The notes under the pieces are model-generated. The model searched no databases. It saw only the letters and a program-made list of their open reading frames with translations, and had not been told where the DNA came from. Both the position numbers and the translations under genes were made by a program. This document shows, one piece after another, positions 53,771 to 62,780 of a stretch of DNA of 64,000 bases. This DNA is from Enoplolaimus lenunculus (Eukaryota > Nematoda > Enoplea > Enoplida > Thoracostomopsidae). Positions within the stretch are counted from its first letter, which is position 1. The number at the start of each line of letters is the position of its first letter. The DNA is taken from positions 248,001-312,000 of the forward strand of contig JASANG010004129.1 in the NCBI GenBank assembly GCA_030248215.1, in the 5' to 3' direction.

Positions 53771-55734
53771 GAAGTTGTTGTTTTAATACCAGTCTCCGTT
53801 ACGCGTTCACCAGTTGAATTCAACCGAGGTACAGAATTCGTCGATTTTGCGTGAACCATAACTGTCGACGATTCAGGTTCTAAGACTCCAGGGTCTGTTT
53901 TTGGCGATAATCCCGTTGTTGTTCCTCTGCCATCCGTCTGAGTTTTATTCGCCCAAATCTGACCCAGCTCAATCCAACTATCATTCAGTTGAAACGATCC
54001 AAATGGAAATCCATCAGGCACTTGGTGAGTGAACTTGGGTTGGACTGGAAACACAACGCGATCATTTGTTGATGCAATAACACGAATTTCAATTGTCGCA
54101 TTTTGATTGGTTGCTATTGCTATGTACGGATCGTTTCCGTCAATTTGAATGGTTGTTTGGTTAGCAGCAATTCCAACGCGCTCGCTAGGTGCCCAATCAG
54201 ATGAAACGGCAATATTCGCTTGCGTAAGTGATCCGTGAATTTGATTCGCTGATGGTATTAACGAAATGTCGAGTTTTTGCGCTGATGCCTCTACGTTTGT
54301 TCCTGACGCCGGTTGTATTACTGTAAATCCAAGCGCTACCGTAGAATTTTGAGGCCGAATATGCACGAAAGCTTCGAGACTTTCAATTCGTATTGAATTT
54401 TGACCTGAAGGCAGTGTTATATGAGCATCATTCGACGAAATTAATATTTTAGACTCTGTAATTTTTGTCTTAAATGGCTGCGAGATTGTTTTTAGTTTGA
54501 TTCGATACCGTCCGCTATACATCAGCAGCGTACTACTCGTGCCATCTATTTGTACATCAACGTCACCCATACGAGTATATATTGTCGATTTGAATAAGCT
54601 TATTTCGCCAAAACTTTGTGAAGTTGCAGTTGTAATGAATAAATTTTGTTCGCGTACGTTTCCGCCGACGTCTGGTTCCGCGAAAATTGACACATGATCG
54701 TCGTTTTGATTGGTTGAATCGACGCTGTTGGTTTGTGATTGGCTACTCAACGTAATGATAACTGCTTCACTGCGTTCAGGAGCAAATGCCGCAATCGTTG
54801 CAATGTTTGTCGATGCATAAATTGACGTCTTGGTTGAATTCATCCGTGTCACCGAAGTGGCCGAAAAATCGCCGCTTGGAAGTTGAATAATTTTCAGCAG
54901 TTCTTTAGCGTCAGGTCTACTTTGATTAGCGAACGAGTCGAAAGTTAGCTTCGATCGTTCGGTTGCCATTCGTATAGTGATATCGTTCGTTGCGTTTATG
55001 GTGATTTGCGGCTGATTCAACTCGGTGACAACTCGACTGCGAGCTGGATCGATTTGAACTCGAGACGATTTTGAAAATGTAAAAATACTCCACCGGTCAT
55101 CGTTTATTTCAACTGCCGATAGGCCTGAGCTTACGTTTGTCAGCTGGCGAATGGTAATGTTGGACTGAAGCGAAGTCACTTTAATCCTCGAATTTAACAA
55201 ATCCAGCGTTCGAAAAGCGATTTCGCTTGCAAATGGGTCCGATATTTGACGCGCGAGTCGTTTCATAAAACGTCTCGTTCGCCAAAGCAGTGGAAACGTT
55301 GACTTTGAACTCAAATACTCGGCGATCATTTGGGTCACCAGGCGGCGTCGGGTGCTAAGCTTTGCTGAATCTAATCTTAGGGCAGGGTCCGAATTTAGGT
55401 CGAAAATTCGATGGGTCGTTGACCGCTGCGGCGTTGATATTTTGAAGTTTCCATCCAAAAATATGTTCCGATTTAGCGGTTTCAATTCGTTCTGGCGGTT
55501 ACGTACTATGTGAGCATTTGTCAAATGTTGAACTGGACGACGCTGATTTGAACGCCAATTTGTTGAAGTTTCGCTCTTTTCGTCATTTGAGCTCAAACTT
55601 TGCTCAGGTTTTGCGAATCTGTGACGATAAAGTTGTGGCAATGGCTGTATCACAATTGGATTTGCAATTTGGCAATTCATTAGCCTTAGTGAAATCAATA
55701 CCAAAGCACCAACGACGAAAAATATCATTGTCAC
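39025..55734 (-). CDS. Gene 2: large SEA-module transmembrane mucin-like protein (nine-exon model)
   Basis: Exons: 50052-55734, 47659-48098, 45127-45273, 44087-44266, 42600-42736, 41240-41378, 40903-40960, 39861-39946, 39025-39174. They total 7020 nt, exactly 2340 codons, with every junction AG/GT and in phase. Order along the protein: signal peptide (1 to about 21), beta-rich Ser/Thr region (about 60-620), 68 consecutive Thr (656-723), Ser/Thr-rich linker, Thr/Pro tract (about 1035-1150), N-glycosylated helix-rich region (about 1165-1880), SEA-like module (about 1935-2090), transmembrane helix (about 2114-2137) and a 200-residue tail. Inferred role: an extended cell-surface mucin with a cleavable juxtamembrane module. 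Paralogue of gene 1 in the same orientation about 8 kb away. Introns carry many of the window's MITEs. Family identity unknown; KIAA1549/UPF0606-like is a guess. Confidence 0.85.
39414..39720. repeat. Family L element in a gene 2 intron
   Basis: TCGTAGCTCAAGTCGTAATT at the left and AATTACGACTTGGGCTGCGA at the right, set in ATATA tracts. Shares GATTACGACTATCACAAGTA and its context with the copy at 5.6 kb. Confidence 0.75.
39861..39946 (-). CDS. Gene 2 exon 8: cytoplasmic tail
   Basis: 86 nt, acceptor TTGTATATTTTAG|GGG, donor AAGCGT|GTAAGA. Enters at phase 1 and leaves at phase 0, bridging exons 7 and 9. Encodes VVATLMQSLTPKYITSVHVP and MMLPANKR. Confidence 0.7.
40570..40826. repeat. Family K element in a gene 2 intron
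   Basis: CACTCTAAAACACTGTACTT to TAAGTGTATTTTTAGTGAG, inverted ends. The full internal sequence is shared with 59610-59883. Confidence 0.75.
40903..40960 (-). CDS. Gene 2 exon 7: cytoplasmic tail
   Basis: 58 nt, acceptor ATGTTGTTTTAG|ACGG, donor CTAAAAG|GTACGA. Encodes TDSHFDELTEFESQPKQLK. Only one of three frames is open and it is the one required. Confidence 0.7.
41128..41197 (-). repeat. Family A right end
   Basis: AGTCCCACAGAAAAACGTTC to TATCTTTACATAGGCC. It lies about 40 bp from exon 6 of gene 2. Confidence 0.6.
41240..41378 (-). CDS. Gene 2 exon 6: cytoplasmic tail
   Basis: 139 nt, acceptor ATAATTTTAG|GGCTGA, donor AATTAT|GTAAAT. Acidic, tyrosine-containing (DQSEYCDSGTG, DVLYSSALPPLPVSRMKK). 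Without splicing at the donor the frame stops 8 codons later, a possible alternative C-terminus. Confidence 0.75.
41429..41602 (+). repeat. Family B MITE in a gene 2 intron
   Basis: CCCATGTTAGTTTAAGGGGC to CTCCTAATGTAACATTGGC, TTAGGC body. It begins about 50 bp upstream of the exon 6 acceptor. Confidence 0.75.
41860..42026 (-). repeat. Family A MITE, diverged
   Basis: AATGCATAGAATAAGGTCGC to CCCTGGTCGTTACATG with CCTAAG units between. Confidence 0.65.
42600..42736 (-). CDS. Gene 2 exon 5: cytoplasmic tail
   Basis: Very good signals: acceptor TTTATTTGTCGTTTCAG, donor CGATT|GTAAGT. 137 nt, phase 0 to 2, exactly what the neighbouring exons require. Encodes ILKESQYQKEANIVDKSNSI and VPLPGATSVLEQYSSR. 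Confidence 0.8.
43142..43274. repeat. Short foldback element
   Basis: GGTTGGGTTTCTGAAA and TTTCAGAAACCCAACC are a perfect inverted pair, with TTAAGTACG-like inner arms. A single copy of this type was seen. Confidence 0.75.
43624..43845. repeat. Family G foldback MITE, complete
   Basis: GCCCGTATTCTCAAATGTGT to GCATTCGAGAATATGAGTC, inner arms GTTGGTGGTAGGTC / CTGATGATAGGTAC. Confidence 0.8.
43920..44040. repeat. TTAGGC-variant tract in a gene 2 intron
   Basis: Diverged hexamers in both orientations (CTTAGGCTTAAAATT; GAAAGCCTAAGCCTAAACCC) without terminal repeats. Confidence 0.45.
44087..44266 (-). CDS. Gene 2 exon 4: transmembrane segment
   Basis: 180 nt, phase 0/0, acceptor TATTCTAG|ATTCAA, donor CTTAAA|GTTAGT. 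A basic Ser/Thr stalk leads into the helix LWLLPLIVICVLVLAGAAAF, then YWGCKSDNE. Confidence 0.8.
44328..44545. repeat. Family G foldback MITE, complete
   Basis: GCCCGTATTCTCAAATGTTT to ATACATTTGAGAATATGGAC. It begins about 60 bp upstream of the exon 4 acceptor of gene 2. Confidence 0.8.
45127..45273 (-). CDS. Gene 2 exon 3: second half of SEA-like module
   Basis: 147 nt, phase 0/0, acceptor TATTGGTCAG|ATT, donor CCG|GTTAGA. ITSLDRETAERMLVRFYVVW and TFDNLTPEEISAHVKYP align with exon 3 of gene 1 without gaps. Confidence 0.85.
45363..45486 (-). repeat. Family A, shortened
   Basis: CCAGGAGCGGTACAGTATTA, then CCTAAGCC and the right end CTCCTGATCTTTACATGGGCC. Confidence 0.65.
45961..46416. repeat. 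Family F element with 26-bp minisatellite
   Basis: CAGAGTACAACCGCAGG left end, CCTCCGGTTGCACCTTG right end. A 26-bp unit (CTCCGGCAAGTTTCATTGAC core) is repeated four times at about 46265-46375. Confidence 0.7.
46539..46950. repeat. Family F element, sister of the preceding copy
   Basis: GCCTCCGGCTCCGGCA subterminal blocks and CCTCCGGTTGCACCCTG right end. Internal AATT-rich core shared with 45961-46416 (TTGTTTAGCGCGTTTCG, GCAGATATTGGCTAA). The 26-bp array is absent. Confidence 0.7.
47283..47537. repeat. Family D foldback MITE, complete
   Basis: CACTGTAAATTCCAGTGAGT to ACTCACTGTAATTTACAGTG, with many GAGTTGA/TCAACTC motifs along both arms. Confidence 0.8.
47659..48098 (-). CDS. Gene 2 exon 2: first half of SEA-like module
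   Basis: Enters at phase 1, leaves at phase 0 (donor ATCAAA|GTATGC). Pro-rich linker, then YMLALKLRVP, EFISQLTRGLGESYVEARNR and a TRRRRN polybasic site. The acceptor TATATATTAG lies in an AT microsatellite rather than a pyrimidine tract. An alternative donor CCT|GTAATC nine bases earlier would also keep phase. Confidence 0.8.
48120..48418. repeat. Family G right arm split by family A
   Basis: CCAACTGGTAATAAATGCTA CACACATTTGAG, then the inserted element, then CATTTGAGAATACAGCC. Confidence 0.7.
48188..48399 (+). mobile_element. Family A TTAGGC MITE nested in family G, perfect 8-bp TSD
   Basis: CATTTGAG is repeated exactly at 48180-48187 and 48400-48407. 212 bp, ends AGTCCCTGTATAGAACAGGG and CCTGTTCTATACATGGGT. 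It lies 90 bp upstream of the exon 2 acceptor of gene 2. Confidence 0.9.
48727..49955. repeat. 22-bp minisatellite in intron 1 of gene 2
   Basis: About 55 tandem copies of a 22-bp unit (core TTTTCAATTACTGTCTTTAA). Variants (CAGTTACTGTCATT, AATATCAATTACTATC) alternate in blocks, giving 44-bp higher-order units around 49200-49400. It ends about 100 bp before the donor of exon 1. Confidence 0.95.
50052..55734 (-). CDS. Gene 2 exon 1: signal peptide, mucin and helical ectodomain
   Basis: A 5683-nt exon, open throughout from the ATG at 55734. MTMIFFVVGALVLISLRLMN is a typical signal peptide. Residues 60-620 repeat short strands such as SNITIRQL and NDITIRMATERSKLTF, similar in style to gene 1. 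Thr is encoded by ACA/ACC only in the run at 53566-53769. The last 700 residues have many N-x-S/T sites and amphipathic helices, with a CINC...CRVC cysteine cluster near 50500-50560. It ends in an acidic tyrosine stretch (DYYEVDYSSSTDD). Donor ATTAAAC|GTAAGA at 50052/50051. Confidence 0.9.
52280..52640 (-). repeat. Coding Thr/Pro low-complexity tract of gene 2
   Basis: GTT/GGT repeats on the + strand encode Thr with scattered Pro, Ala and Val on the minus strand (O-glycosylation-type mucin segment). Valine- or leucine-rich + frames here are shadows. Confidence 0.85.
53566..53769 (-). repeat. Coding run of 68 threonine codons in gene 2
   Basis: Sixty-eight consecutive ACA/ACC codons, mostly ACA with regular ACC interruptions. 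No other residue interrupts it. Confidence 0.9.
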
Positions 55735-55943
55735 AGTTTACCAGCGACCGAGACCCAGCAGAACCGGTAAGTGGATTCAGATTATTTATCTTTTGGCTAC
55801 AGGGCACACTTAGGTTAGATTAAACAGGTCAAACGTTTTATCTTCGGTAAATGTTTTTCATTTACGCCTTGTACCATGTTTATAGTTTAGGGTTTTTGTA
55901 CATACCCACATTGTTAATAATAAATCGAGTGCTTAAACATTTT
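55735..55943. other. Leader region upstream of gene 2
   Basis: The ATG at 55734 is preceded by a GC-richer stretch on the minus strand (GGGTCTCGGTCGCTGG) that is probably 5' untranslated. No core promoter motif claimed. Confidence 0.3.
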
Positions 55944-56040
55944 GACCAATGTAAAGAACAGAAGCGAGCAGTGTTATAAGCATATTCCTAAGCATAAGCC
56001 TAAGCCTAAGCCTAAGCGTAAGTATGAGCATATTCCTTTA
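55944..56040 (-). repeat. Family A, right half lost
   Basis: GACCAATGTAAAGAACAGAA left end, then CCTAAGCCTAAGCCTAAGCG. Confidence 0.65.
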
Positions 56041-56644
56041 AGCCGTATTAACACATGCAAATTTTTGCGCCGGGAACTCGTAGCTGCACCTGTATCCAAT
56101 AGGTGCAAAGTTTGTCCAGTCAGTTTCGCCATAAACTGTGAAATATCAAACAATTTTGATATTTGTATTTTAAGCTTTTTGAATAAAATTCGAAAGATTT
56201 ATTAATTCATGTATTTAGTTCAAGTTTCTTGAATAAAATCAAAAAAGATTTTATTCAGAATCGCTTAACCGCCCGGTTTCAAACTGGCCAATCAGAACAC
56301 AGGTGCAATAATTCAAGCGACTTTCAACGGCGTTCACACGTGCGGATTCAGCTTACTAGCGTAAATTCCGGGCAAATATCTGCAGGTGCGAGAACTTCAA
56401 AGTTGTTTTGTTATCGAACTTGCACATTGAATGCGTAAATTTTTGCGTCAAAAACTTGCACATGTGAATAGGTCTCTACGAAAAGATTTAGTCAGAAAAT
56501 AAACCTACAAATTGTCATTTTAACACCACGGCCCAGTAGGATAGTACCTATTGTGAGTTAGCCGTATGCTTTCAAACTAACGAACTACTGCAGTTGCAAC
56601 TCTCAAAGTTTGCAGAAAGGCAGAACACTAGTTTTACTACCACC
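56041..56644. other. Unassigned
   Basis: Nothing recognised. Confidence 0.4.
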
Positions 56645-56805
56645 GGCCCGTATTCAGCTCATCTTGCAAGGGGAGCTAGAAATGTTTTAGGTGGAGCATA
56701 CAAGGGTTTTCGTAGTCTTGCAATCAAGGTTGAAAATTTTCCAGGCGGGTCAACAATTTTCAAGGGGGGCGGAGCTCTCTGCCCACCTCTCCTTGCTAGC
56801 AGCTT
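56645..56805 (+). repeat. Family H element
   Basis: CGGCCCGTATTCAGCTCATC, then GGAGCATACAAGGGTTTTCG, GTTGAAAATTTTCCAGGCGG and the C/G-run right part. More diverged than the 12.9-kb copy. Confidence 0.6.
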
Positions 56806-56879
56806 AGTGTCAATTGGTGATATATGCTATACGCATTTCAGAATCAAAGTACGCCATAGCGAATTTTTATACGAATTTT

Positions 56880-57175
56880 GCAGAAGCGGAACCATAGCCA
56901 TTCGTATTAAGCAAAAAGCCTAAATCTAAGCCAAAACCTAAGCGTCACTGTAAATCATGGGGAGTCAAATCGACTCTCTCGGAAATACGCTCAGTTTGTG
57001 TAGTCAGGAAAAACCTGTTTCCGAGAGAGTCTATTTGACTCCCCATTTTTTACAATGAAGAAAAAGCTTAGCCTAAATGTAAACCTAAGCCTAAGCAAAA
57101 AATAAGTCTAAAACTTAACCACATACTCAGTTCTAGTCCCGTTGAACAACGTTCCACCCTTGATCTTTACATTGA
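56880..57175 (-). repeat. Family A copy hosting a family C insertion
   Basis: CCTAAATCTAAGCCAAAACC before and AGCTTAGCCTAAATGTAAAC after the insert; right end CACCCTTGATCTTTACATTG. The left end is not clear. Confidence 0.6.
56946..57057. repeat. Family C short copy nested in family A
   Basis: CACTGTAAATCATGGGGAGT to CCCCATTTTTTACAATG. Internally deleted to about 112 bp. Confidence 0.7.
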
Positions 57176-58097
57176 CGAATATTTTTCTGAATCCGTCCCG
57201 GTTTGGTTTGTTCAACGACGTTGAAAATGATTTATTTTTATCCCAAAGTTAATGCCCAGCGTATCAAGTTTAATTAATTCAGATAAACATAGCTAGAACC
57301 TCAATTAACATATAGTGACCTACATTTATGATATTTGTAATGATTATTAAAACTACACTTAGTCTTGACCCACAAACAACTATTAATAAACGGTCATTAT
57401 TACAATGACTACCGATAAGCAGACCCGGACTTCAGATCGGAATAAGCTTTCGATGCCACGACGCATAGGGGCCATCCAGGCTTTAAACCAGCCACCAGAG
57501 ATCAAAACCATTGTGTTAAGGTTTAGCGCTAAAACTACGTTCATCTCGCTAAGCTAGCTAGTTTACTTGTAATAGTTGCATATCGTAAGCGGCCGCTGTC
57601 AAAATGTTCCGGTTCCGCCACTGTTAATAGTTGCCATGGCTTGGCGAGTTTCTGAAACTCAAACTCTTTCATGCGTAAAAGCATTTCAATCAGGGTTGAA
57701 GTAAAGATACCTGCCAAACTTTTACAACCGTTGGAAGTTTTTCAGTGGAACTAAGGTTGAACCCCGCACACGGGAGAAAACACAACTTAACCTAAATACC
57801 TCAACCAACTGAAGTACATGAAAGAACCTTTAAGAGTCCAGGGTTGTCTTAGATGACCAGTGACATTAATAGAAATATAAACGGGGTGCCGCTGATACCC
57901 CCACAAGACTAACGTTTTCCAAAAAATTCGCGTTGGAATTTAAGCTAAAACTCGACGCTGGGATAGCGGAATTTTGAAATTAGCTGAGAAGATACAATTA
58001 TGTAAAACATTTCAACATTAATATTAACGGATCATGGGTGCGTTCAGTTCAACTTTAGCTATAAATAACGTAAATGTTTTTATTCATACGTTTTGAG
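57176..58097. other. Unassigned
   Basis: No gene or named repeat recognised. Confidence 0.4.
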
Positions 58098-58211
58098 GCC
58101 TATGTAAAGATCAGGGGCGGAACGTTTTTCTGTGGGACAGCAATAGAGTATAAACTTAAGCTGTATACTAATTTTTTTGCTTTGGATTTTAGGCTTACGT
58201 TAGGCTCAGGC

Positions 58212-58632
58212 CAGGGTGTAGCCGGAATGACAGTTAGCGGAACTTGAAAAAATACCGGAAACGGAACCGGAACCGCAAAATGAAAAATACATGCCACCGA
58301 AACATTCTTACTAAATTTTCTTTTTTGCAACATTACTGGTAAAAAAACCGTATAGTTGGAGATAGGTATTCACTTTATCTGCCTTATTTCAGATTTTTAT
58401 ACTCCACTGAAGCGAAATCTACCTTCGATGGTTTATTTTCGGCGATGGTTAAGGTTTGCATGCTATACTAAATGAAATCTATTTCATTTTTATCGTCATT
58501 TTTTAGGAAAATATCTAAATTTCCACCGACTATGTTTAATACCGGAATTTTGAATGTCGGTAAAATTTACCGGACCAGGAACCGTAAGGTGAAAAAATGC
58601 TGAAACCGGAACCGCAATTCCGATTGTGCCCT
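58212..58632. mobile_element. Family F element nested in family A
   Basis: CAGGGTGTAGCCGGAATG and CCGATTGTGCCCTG ends, subterminal ACCGGAACCGG blocks, core shared with 15.2 kb (GAAGCGAAATCTACC). Confidence 0.8.
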
Positions 58633-58652
58633 GGCTTTAGGCTTAGGTGCAT

Positions 58653-58822
58653 CAGACTCGTAGCCAGCTCACCTTGCTAGGGGGGGCTAAAAATTTCTCG
58701 GAGGGGCATTCAAGGGTTTTAATGACTTGTAAGCAAAGTTAAAAGTTTTCTAGGGTGTTGGCAAAATTTTTCCAGGGAGTGCCAGCCCCCCTACATGGCC
58801 CCCATTAGCTACAGGCCCATCG
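58653..58822 (+). mobile_element. Family H element nested in family A
   Basis: ACTCGTAGCCAGCTCACCTT to CCATTAGCTACAGGCCC with all standard inner blocks. Confidence 0.8.
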
Positions 58823-59207
58823 TGCACTTTCATTACGCTTAGTCTTAGGCTTTCGCTTAGGAATCTGCTTATATACTACTGTTACGGCCCTGTTCTATGC
58901 ATTGACCTGTTTTTCTTAAAAGCAAGAATGCAACCAGTTTAAGAAAATATGAGAGTGATTGTTGAACAGCTTGAAAGCGTCTGAGAAACCGAAAACACCC
59001 ACTTAGGGTTTGGTTCCTATAGCAACCTGTCTATATTTGCTAAAGAAAAGAAAACTGCCCGGCCAGCAGAAATAACAAATTATGATAAAAATAGACCATA
59101 CTCTCTGTTTTCCATCTGATGATGTTTTATATTTGGAACTAAAATTCGATAATTCTATTATAAAACTCTAATTTTTGTAGTAATTATAATTTCAAAATTT
59201 CAACATA

Positions 59208-59331
59208 AATGAATAAATAAGTAAATAAAGAAACAAATAAATAAATAAATGATAAAATAAAGTAAATAAATAAATAAATAAGCGAATAAATAAATTAGTT
59301 AATAAATAATGAATAAATAAATCAATAAATT
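59208..59331. repeat. (AAAT)n-type microsatellite
   Basis: ATAAATAAATAAAT with interruptions (GTAAATAAAG, GCGAATAAAT). Confidence 0.9.
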
Positions 59332-59487
59332 TCTTGTCTTGCCAAAAATTTCAGAAGAAGATATCTATATGCCCCACGTGTCAGCCATTCTACATACAAC
59401 TAAAACGAATCACGCATCGAAAATTATCCGGCAGTATTTCAAAATTTAATAGCATGGAAATTTGAAATTTATGGTTTGCAAACGCAA

Positions 59488-59545
59488 TCGTTGCGTTTTT
59501 GGCCGACCCCCCCTTTTAGAAAGGGGGTCGCTATCACATGCAATA
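59488..59545. repeat. Family I fragment
   Basis: CGTTGCGTTTTTGGCCGACC, then CCCCCTTTTAGAAAGGGGGT. Confidence 0.6.
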
Positions 59546-59609
59546 ACCCTAAATTAAACTATAAAGACCGAGCAATTTCGACACCGGATAAAGGTGCCAT
59601 GGTTCGCAT

Positions 59610-59883
59610 ACTCTGTAAAAACACTATGCTTAAAATACTATAGTTATATTTTACTAACTGTTTTAAAGTATAAGTGTACTTAATATTGAGTAAATCTTTG
59701 CTTAAATAATGTAAATAAGTAAAACTACTGCTGGCATTTCCTGGTTAATTAAGTAAAAGTAAAGCTAAAAATTTTGGGTTTGTTTAAAATTAAGTAAAAC
59801 TTTGCCAAGCACCATAGTAAGTAGAACCGACAGTTAATTCGACAACAGTTTTACTTAATTTTAAATGTATTTTTAGTGAGTGT
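59610..59883. repeat. Family K element
   Basis: CTCTGTAAAAACACTATGCT to TAAATGTATTTTTAGTGAG. Shares the full interior with 40570-40826. Confidence 0.75.
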
Positions 59884-60104
59884 AGGTTGTACTCTTATCC
59901 TAATAAGAAAGGTCGGACAAAAATGCAACGCGTGCCGGGTGCATTTTTTTCTACGCAGAATGTATCCAGTTGTACAATTTTGTTGAAATACATATGCATC
60001 ATCCACTCTTGATATAAATAATTCGTCCCTTCGCAATATTCCGCCTGGGCCAATCTTTGCATTGTAGGCCAATTTTCCATACTGAGCTCTGAATTACCTA
60101 AGTC

Positions 60105-60275
60105 TTTTAGAACTCAGGCTTTAGAATTGATTGAACTCACTCTAAGTTATTTAATCAACTCACTCGGAATTAAATCAACTACGAGTGTATTAATATTGAC
60201 TGTTATTAACTCAGAAATGACCAAAAATAACTAATTTCTGAGTTGATTAATCAACTCTCAGTGAAACTTACAGTG
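60105..60275. repeat. Family D foldback, left end worn
   Basis: GAATTGATTGAACTCACTCT to CTCAGTGAAACTTACAGTG with the inner GAGTTGATTAATCAACTC palindrome. Confidence 0.7.
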
Positions 60276-61163
60276 TATTCAAAAGCCTGTGCAAGCATCA
60301 ATGGTAAAAACAGTGAAAGAGTGAAAAATCACCGAGCAAAGTGAGTAAGAAGCCAGACGCAATTTTAGCATAAAACAAAATGTGAATTTTAATTTCGCGT
60401 GGTTTCGGCTCACAATCCGATCCATAGATCCCACTGCACTGTGAGAAAGATAAGCCTAAACGGATAGCATCTCCCTATACATCTCTTTCCTGGAGGAAAA
60501 TCTGACGTGGAAAAATTGGCCTGTTTATACCACATAAAACCCACCCACCGGCGGTTTGGTTGACACTTAGAAGTAGAGCCAAAGATACTGGAAAAGTCGC
60601 AATCACATACATTTAAATTTCAATCCTTTGTTGCAGAAACCTGCCGGTTTTTGATTCTAAACATCTCTCGCCAATCCCGTTCATGGATCTTATAAAACCG
60701 AAACACTAAAAGCAAATTTTCAACTTAACCTTCAAATATAGTTAAAAATGTTTGAAAATGATTTTGGTACAGATTTCTCAGATTGCAAACCCATTCGCTG
60801 TATAAACTTGTGAACCTAAACCAATCAGAACGCCAGATGGCGACCAGAAACCCGCTACCAACGTTTCTGCTTTACAGCAGCAAATCACCAATGATACTCT
60901 TTTCGTAAACACTATACAACCAATACACAGTGGCTTTTATAGTTCCTTTTCTAAACTCACCATGGTGACATTTTGCATTCAAGTTTAAGGGCGACGAAAC
61001 ATTTTCAAAATATATCAGTTTACTTTATATAACGAGCCTTGCACGCATTGTAACTTTTCAAAATAGAAAAAATAATGTTTGTAAAAGCTTCGATGAATGA
61101 AATTAGCTATACCTATATAGATTGAAAGTAAACAAGTATAATGCTAGGCAAGATTTAGTCATA
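60276..61163. other. Unassigned
   Basis: Nothing recognised on either strand. Confidence 0.4.
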
Positions 61164-61423
61164 CACTGTAATTTTCAGTGAGTTGATTTTAACCCAGAAG
61201 GAGTTGAATCACTCAGTGTCAGAGTTAGGACTATGGGAACTCAGAATTTTGAGTTGAGTCAATTCATTGTGAGTTAATTAACCAACTCAACCGGAGTCAA
61301 CTCAACTCAGAGTGAGAATCAATTCAACTCTCAGAGTGAGTTTAATGTTTACTGATATATAATTCACAAATAACTAACTCGCTAGCTGAATTGATTAATC
61401 ATCTCATTGGAATTTACAGAGTA
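61164..61423. repeat. Family D foldback MITE
   Basis: CACTGTAATTTTCAGTGAGT to CATTGGAATTTACAGAG. TA on both outer flanks. Confidence 0.8.
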
Positions 61424-62780
61424 GTTAAAGCACTGGATGACATTTTTAAAAGTGAAGTGTTTGATTGAATGTGGTTTATATACCGTGTGTCTTTCAGCTT
61501 TATTTTAATCCGTGTTCCTTGATACAAACTTCATTTACACGAGTGTGTTTTATTGATGGATCGAGAACTGAAAACAGGTTATCCAAACATTATAAAGGTT
61601 CGCGTTCTGAAATCTTACTTTTATTAAGTATATAAATATATTAAGTAATGTTTAAGTATAAGGTTAAGCGGTCAAGTTAAGTATATAAATACTAAGTGTT
61701 TCGAACATAATATTGCAATTTTAGGCTTGTGTATTTTAGGCAAACCAGAAGACTCGCCTTCGTTGCTTTGTACGGGCGTGAGTTGTGTCCTTGTTTTATT
61801 TTACCTTCAGCATTATCGGTTTGATTGTCGCTATTTTTCGCGGTCGCTTTATTCACAAACCGGCCCCGTAATGTATTATACGCTGTGCTGTAGAATTATT
61901 CTTGTATTTTTTAACAACTATGTCGTATGGGCACACAAATTGAAACCTCTCAAACTCAAACGTTTGGGTCGTTTCGGTCAGTCCCCAGCCGTTCTATTGG
62001 TTGGGTTGCTGAGAAGAGTCATGCTATAAGTAGTCATATAAGTCGTTTTAAAAATTTTGATATATAAAACCCAGTTCTTCTTGGACCCTATTCAGGGCCA
62101 GAACGTAATTGACAATCCGAAATTTTTAATAGAATTCTGGGATTTCAGTGAAAAAGCAAAACCTCGCCTATAAATATAAAATATGGCTTTATATGTTCAT
62201 GCAGCTGTAAGCCTGAGTTATTGTGAAACCAAGGTTCTGTCGTTTTAGCAACGATTCCATGAGTAGCGTACTTATCAAAAACTTTTGAAGGTTATGTCCT
62301 TTCTGACTAAAGTCCAAAAACAGCAACGTAATTTTTATTTCTTCAACCCTTATTAGCATTTTCTTTTAATTTAGTAAGATTTATAACTTGAGTAATAAAT
62401 GGAATTCAGAAAACCTTCAACCCTGATACGTAAAGCTATTGCTGACGAATCAAAAATCGACAAAATTTGTCTCTACCAACCAAGCAAATCCCTTATGTAG
62501 ATTTATGATGCAGGTTCTACATAGCTAGTGCAATTAAATGTGTTTCCTTTTGACAGGTTTATGTGCGTTGTAGAGGGAGGGTTGGCATAAAGTCGTAGTT
62601 TTAAGATGTTGCAGAATGCAAGCAGATTGTATAATACATAACGTGCGGAAAACAAGCATATAACGAACAAATTCTTCATATCTGGTTTGCGTTATGTTTC
62701 AACCCCGAACAACAAATGTTAATTTGAAAATGAGTTTAATATTGTAAGTTTGCGTTGTCTTAAGGGCAACGTATGCAAGT
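61424..62780. other. Unassigned
   Basis: A 100-codon + frame at 61727-62029 is cysteine- and leucine-rich but has no domain, signal or splice support, so I do not call it. Confidence 0.4.

Larger units (their letters stand above)
58098..58907 (+). repeat. Family A copy split by families F and H
   Basis: Left part (GCCTATGTAAAGATCAGGGG, CAATAGAGTATAAACTTAAG) ends at 58211. The right part resumes with CTTTAGGCTTAGGTGC at 58633 and finishes CCCTGTTCTATGCATTGACC at 58907. Two other elements sit inside. Confidence 0.75.

Noticed and set aside
52121-53854. Plus-strand Val/Leu/Gly-rich frames
   Set aside because: Antisense shadows of the Thr/Pro and poly-Thr tracts in gene 2.
61727-62029. 100-codon plus-strand frame, Cys/Leu-rich
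   Set aside because: No domain, no codon or splice evidence, no paralogue seen.
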